A program made the position numbers and the translations under genes. This document shows positions 6,108-8,699 of a stretch of 8,699 nucleotides of DNA, in pieces. The DNA is taken from the NCBI GenBank assembly GCA_020062805.1, contig JAGUVP010000093.1:1-8699 (forward strand). The letters run 5' to 3'. The stretch's first letter is position 1, and every line of letters starts with the position of its first letter. The stretch comes from Candidatus Bipolaricaulis sp. (GTDB lineage Bacteria > Bipolaricaulota > Bipolaricaulia > Bipolaricaulales > Bipolaricaulaceae). The notes under the pieces are model-generated. The model worked only from the letters and a program-made list of their open reading frames with translations. It ran no database searches and was not told where the DNA came from.

Positions 6108-7453
6108 ACCCCTTCCGCTCCCTCGCCGACTACGTGGCCCTCCAGCGGCGGTTCTACGGGTACACCAGGGAGAACATCCATCAGCACCAGTGGCGGGCGG
6201 TCGAAGCGCTCCTCGCGGTCGTGCGGGAGAAGAGCCCGTTCTACCAGGACCGCTACCGCGATCGCGAGGTCCGGTCGCTCGCCGAGTTCGCCAAGCTCCC
6301 CACGATCCACAAGGCGGCGATGATGGAGAACTTCGACCGCCTCAACACGGCGGGCCTGAAGAAAGATGAGCTGGTCACGTACGCGGTGGAGAAGGAACTC
6401 GCCCGGGACTACCTCGGCTACTACGCGGGGGAGTACGTGGTGGGGCTGTCGAGTGGGACGAGCGGAGCGAAGGGGATCTACGTCACACCCAAGTCCCTGA
6501 CAGAACGGCTGCCCGCGGTGTTTCTCGCCCGGGGAGGGATCCCGCTCCGTCTGCTTCCGTTCCGGATCCTGTTCCTTCTCCGCGTGTTCAGCCAGGGGTT
6601 CGCGGACATCCGCGCGCCGCTCATCTCCCTGACCTACCTAAGCACGATGACCGACCCAACAGAGATCGTGGAGCGGATGAACGCGGACCGGATCAACGTC
6701 CTCATGGCCCCGCCGTCGCTTCTGCGGGTCCTCCTCCCGCACATCGGGAAGATCCGCGTCAAGCCGAAGCGCGTCGTGTCCTACGCTGAGGTCCTGGAAC
6801 GGGAAGAAAAGGAGCGGCTCCAGCGGGCGTTCGGGTGCCCGGTGGTCGAGATCTACCAGGCGAGCGAGGGTCCGATCGGGAGCGCCTGCCGCCGCGGGAC
6901 CCTCCACCTCAACGAGGACCTTGTGTACGTCGAGCTGTTCGACGAGGGCGGAGATCCAGTCACGGAGCCGGAGAAGACGGCGCGGCGGATGATCATCACG
7001 AACCTTCTGAACACCGTGCAGCCGCTGATCCGGTACGAGATGAACGACTTCGTGGAGCTGGGCGGGCCCTGTCCCTGCGGAAGCCGCTTCCGGTCGATCG
7101 CCAAGGTGATCGGGCGGAACGACGACGTGTTCGTGTTCCGAGCGCCCGACGGGACGATACGCCCCGTGTTCCCGGACCTCATCAGCCGCTGGATCATCAC
7201 CTCGAGCGACGCGATCCGCGAATACCGGGTGGAGCAACACGGCGCCGGCGATCTGGACGTCACCGTGGAGACAACGGGGGAAAGCGACCAGGCTGCGGTA
7301 GAGGCTGCCCTCGTGCAGAGGTTCCGGACGGAGCTCTCCGCGTTCGGGATCGCTGCGCCGGTGCGGGTTCGATTCGAGAAAATCCCGCTCCTCCCGGACA
7401 ACCGGAAGTTCAAGCGGTTCGTGCGCGAAGACGCTGCGACCTCCGCGCGGTAG
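6104..7453 (+). CDS. Adenylate-forming enzyme (F390 synthetase/PaaK-like hypothetical clade)
   Basis: This 449-residue cytosolic protein belongs to the ANL (AMP-binding) superfamily, whose members activate a carboxylate (or, in F390 synthetase, a phenolic hydroxyl) with ATP to give an adenylate. Core motifs in order are the phosphate-binding loop GLSSGTSGAKG (114-124), YQASEG (251-256, the aromatic/Glu motif normally YGxTE), LIRYEMNDF (308-316, equivalent to the Y-x-TGD ribose-binding motif), a Cys pair in CPCG (323-326), GRNDD (337-341, hinge) and NRKFKRF (433-439) with the likely C-terminal catalytic lysine. EVLEREEKERLQRAFG before YQASEG and HLNEDLVYVE after it match the roughly 430-residue adenylate-forming hypothetical group (TIGR02304-like) rather than PaaK itself. 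The ATG at 6104 is chosen because it shares ATGA with the membrane acyltransferase stop and gives the family length; the frame's extension back to 5711 lies within that gene. The substrate is unknown. No acyl-carrier protein is visible, so the acceptor may be CoA, a small molecule or the partner membrane protein. Confidence 0.87.
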   Translation: MNPFRSLADYVALQRRFYGYTRENIHQHQWRAVEALLAVVREKSPFYQDRYRDREVRSLAEFAKLPTIHKAAMMENFDRLNTAGLKKDELVTYAVEKELARDYLGYYAGEYVVGLSSGTSGAKGIYVTPKSLTERLPAVFLARGGIPLRLLPFRILFLLRVFSQGFADIRAPLISLTYLSTMTDPTEIVERMNADRINVLMAPPSLLRVLLPHIGKIRVKPKRVVSYAEVLEREEKERLQRAFGCPVVEIYQASEGPIGSACRRGTLHLNEDLVYVELFDEGGDPVTEPEKTARRMIITNLLNTVQPLIRYEMNDFVELGGPCPCGSRFRSIAKVIGRNDDVFVFRAPDGTIRPVFPDLISRWIITSSDAIREYRVEQHGAGDLDVTVETTGESDQAAVEAALVQRFRTELSAFGIAAPVRVRFEKIPLLPDNRKFKRFVREDAATSAR

Positions 7454-7494
7454 CTCCGGCGTGTCGGACCGCTCCGGCCTCTGCGCAGTCCAGT

Positions 7495-7503
7495 TGCTAC
7501 AAT
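7495..7503 (+). promoter_or_regulatory. Extended -10 promoter for the SLC13-type permease
   Basis: TGCTACAAT gives a TACAAT hexamer (5 of 6 to TATAAT) with the upstream TG of an extended -10. No -35 stands out 16-18 bp upstream, as is common for extended -10 promoters. It sits 31 bp before the ATG at 7535 and 45-50 bp after the adenylate enzyme's stop, marking a new transcription unit. An 8-bp palindrome CTGCGCAG lies just upstream at 7481-7488. Confidence 0.55.
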
Positions 7504-7518
7504 CGGCTGTCCCCGTGC

Positions 7519-7528
7519 AAAGGAGGAG
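7519..7528 (+). promoter_or_regulatory. Strong Shine-Dalgarno for the SLC13-type permease
   Basis: AAAGGAGGAG has the full AGGAGG core at 7521-7526, 8 bp before the ATG at 7535. It is the best ribosome-binding site in the window and fixes that start. Confidence 0.85.
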
Positions 7529-7534
7529 CAGACG

Positions 7535-8699
7535 ATGACCGGTCACCAGATCCTCATCATGAGCATCCTGGCCGCCACCCTGGGCGGGTTCCTGTGGGGC
7601 CGCTGGCGCCACGACATGGTCGCCCTGGGAGCCCTCCTCGCCTGTGTCCTCGTGGGCGTGGTGCCGGCGGGGGATGCCTTCGCCGGGTTCGGTCACCCGG
7701 CGGTGATCACGGTGGCCTGCGTGCTCGTCCTCAGCAGTAGCCTTCAGTCCTCGGGCGCAGTGGACGTTCTCACCCGGCGCATCCTCAAGCTCAAGGTCGG
7801 TCCCACGCTGATGATCGGTGCCCTGACCGGGCTGGCTGCGCTCCTGTCGAGCGTGATGAACAACGTGGGCGCGCTCGCCCTCCTCATACCCGTCTCCCTC
7901 CAGATCGCAACCCGGCAGGGGATCTCTCCGGGACGGGTGCTGATGCCGCTCGCATTCGGCTCAATCCTCGGCGGGATGACGACCCTCATCGGAACCCCGC
8001 CCAATCTCATCGTGTCCGCGTTCCGTGCCCAAAGCGGCGCCGGCGGGTTCGCGATGTTCGACTTCGCCCCGGTCGGGTTGGCGGTGGCGGGAGCGGGAGT
8101 GCTCTTCATCGCGCTCGTGGGGTGGCGGCTCGTCCCGGCACGCAAGGGGGCCGCCTCCGAGGGGTTCGACCTCGCGGCCTACCTCACCGAAGCCCGCGTG
8201 GAGGAGGGGAGCAAGATCGCGGGCATGACGCTGCGCCAGGTGGAGGAAGTCCTGGAGGAGGCGGACGCCCAGATCGTCAGCTTCGTGCGGAACGGGGTGC
8301 GCGTCACCGCCCCCAACCGGCGGTGGATCGTCCGCGCGGGGGACATCCTGCTCATCGAGGCCCAGGCGGAAGCCCTGGCAAACGTGCTGGCCAGCCTCGG
8401 CCTGAAACTCGAGGAAGCGAAGCGGGACGAAGCCGAGAAAGGAGCGACAGCACCGGTACCGGGCAGCGCGAAGGCCGCCAAGGAGGGGAGCACGGAAGGA
8501 GACGAGAAAACGGCTTCAGCGGAGGAGATCGTGCTCGTGGAGTACGCGGTCCTCCCCGATTCAGGCCTGGAGGGCCGCTCGGCCCGGGATCTTCTCCTTC
8601 GCACCCGGTACGGGATCAACCTCCTCGCCGTATCCCGTCAGGGGCGGAGGTCGCTCGCCCGGCTGCGCACGATGGCGCTCAAGGCGGGCGATGTGCTGC
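7535..8699 (+). CDS. SLC13/DASS-type permease with TrkA-C (RCK_C) domains, 3'-truncated
   Basis: The frame is open from ATG at 7535 to the window edge (388 residues seen). It is the N-terminal part of a divalent-anion:sodium symporter-like membrane protein, a group including transporters for sulfate, dicarboxylates and other anions. Hydrophobic helices fill about residues 5-20, 28-47, 57-71, 90-106, 110-125, 137-160 and 176-200. The SSVMNNVGALALLIPV stretch (105-120) and GSILGGMTTLIGTPPN (142-157) are the family's Asn-containing ion/substrate-site motifs. Two cytosolic TrkA-C domains interrupt the membrane part: about 211-292 (GSKIAGMTLRQV, WIVRAGDILLIEA) and 331 to the edge (LEGRSARDLLLRTRYGINLLAVSR, ALKAGDVL). 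These usually bind a small ligand to gate transport. Between them is an Ala/Glu/Lys-rich, probably flexible linker (292-330). The second half of the permease should lie beyond the window. The substrate cannot be assigned. Confidence 0.92.
   Translation, partial: MTGHQILIMSILAATLGGFLWGRWRHDMVALGALLACVLVGVVPAGDAFAGFGHPAVITVACVLVLSSSLQSSGAVDVLTRRILKLKVGPTLMIGALTGLAALLSSVMNNVGALALLIPVSLQIATRQGISPGRVLMPLAFGSILGGMTTLIGTPPNLIVSAFRAQSGAGGFAMFDFAPVGLAVAGAGVLFIALVGWRLVPARKGAASEGFDLAAYLTEARVEEGSKIAGMTLRQVEEVLEEADAQIVSFVRNGVRVTAPNRRWIVRAGDILLIEAQAEALANVLASLGLKLEEAKRDEAEKGATAPVPGSAKAAKEGSTEGDEKTASAEEIVLVEYAVLPDSGLEGRSARDLLLRTRYGINLLAVSRQGRRSLARLRTMALKAGDVL

Noticed and set aside
6638..7696. 352-codon minus-strand open frame
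   Set aside because: Antisense shadow of the adenylate-forming enzyme; His/Arg/Pro/Asp-rich translation with no recognisable domain, typical of GC-rich DNA.
6835..7740. 301-codon plus-strand open frame crossing into the permease
   Set aside because: Out-of-frame over the adenylate-forming enzyme, the promoter region and the permease start; no domain.

Overview
This 8.7 kb window is GC-rich bacterial chromosomal DNA, densely coding. It shows 4-bp ATGA stop/start overlaps, GTG as well as ATG starts, and gaps of a few bases within gene clusters. There are no mobile elements, CRISPR arrays, phage genes or RNA genes that I can see. The combination of an archaeal/thermophile-type trehalose synthase (TreT), a bacterial eRF1-like protein and a high-GC compact layout suggests a deep-branching or thermophilic lineage. 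Candidate phylum Bipolaricaulota (OP1/Acetothermia) is my guess from gene flavour only; nothing in the window proves it.

Layout, left to right. Positions 1-1333 (+) hold the C-terminal half of a class I/II aspartate-type aminotransferase, translationally coupled to tlyA, an S4 + FtsJ-like 2'-O rRNA methyltransferase. Converging on it, 1340-1609 (-) is a small single-pass membrane protein with a Lys/Ala-rich 11-residue repeat. After a 213-bp non-coding stretch comes a two-gene minus-strand unit: an eRF1-like (baeRF) protein at 4203-3055, followed 8 bp later by treT at 3046-1823. TreT is a retaining GT4 enzyme that makes trehalose from NDP-glucose and glucose.

A 148-bp divergent intergenic region separates that unit from a plus-strand run. 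This run holds a HIT-family nucleotide hydrolase (4352-4798), a polytopic membrane protein of the HGSNAT/DUF1624/acyltransferase-3 type (4881-6107) and, overlapping it by 4 bp, an adenylate-forming enzyme of the F390 synthetase/PaaK-like hypothetical clade (6104-7453). The window ends inside an SLC13/DASS-type permease with two TrkA-C (RCK_C) domains (7535 onward), preceded by an extended -10 promoter candidate and a strong Shine-Dalgarno sequence.

How the genes may work together. The most suggestive units are the coupled membrane acyltransferase plus adenylating enzyme, which could activate and transfer an acyl group onto an envelope or extracytoplasmic acceptor, and the baeRF-treT pair, which looks like a stress or compatible-solute unit with a translation-quality-control-type partner. 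Both functional links are inference from gene order. The remaining genes are ordinary housekeeping functions.
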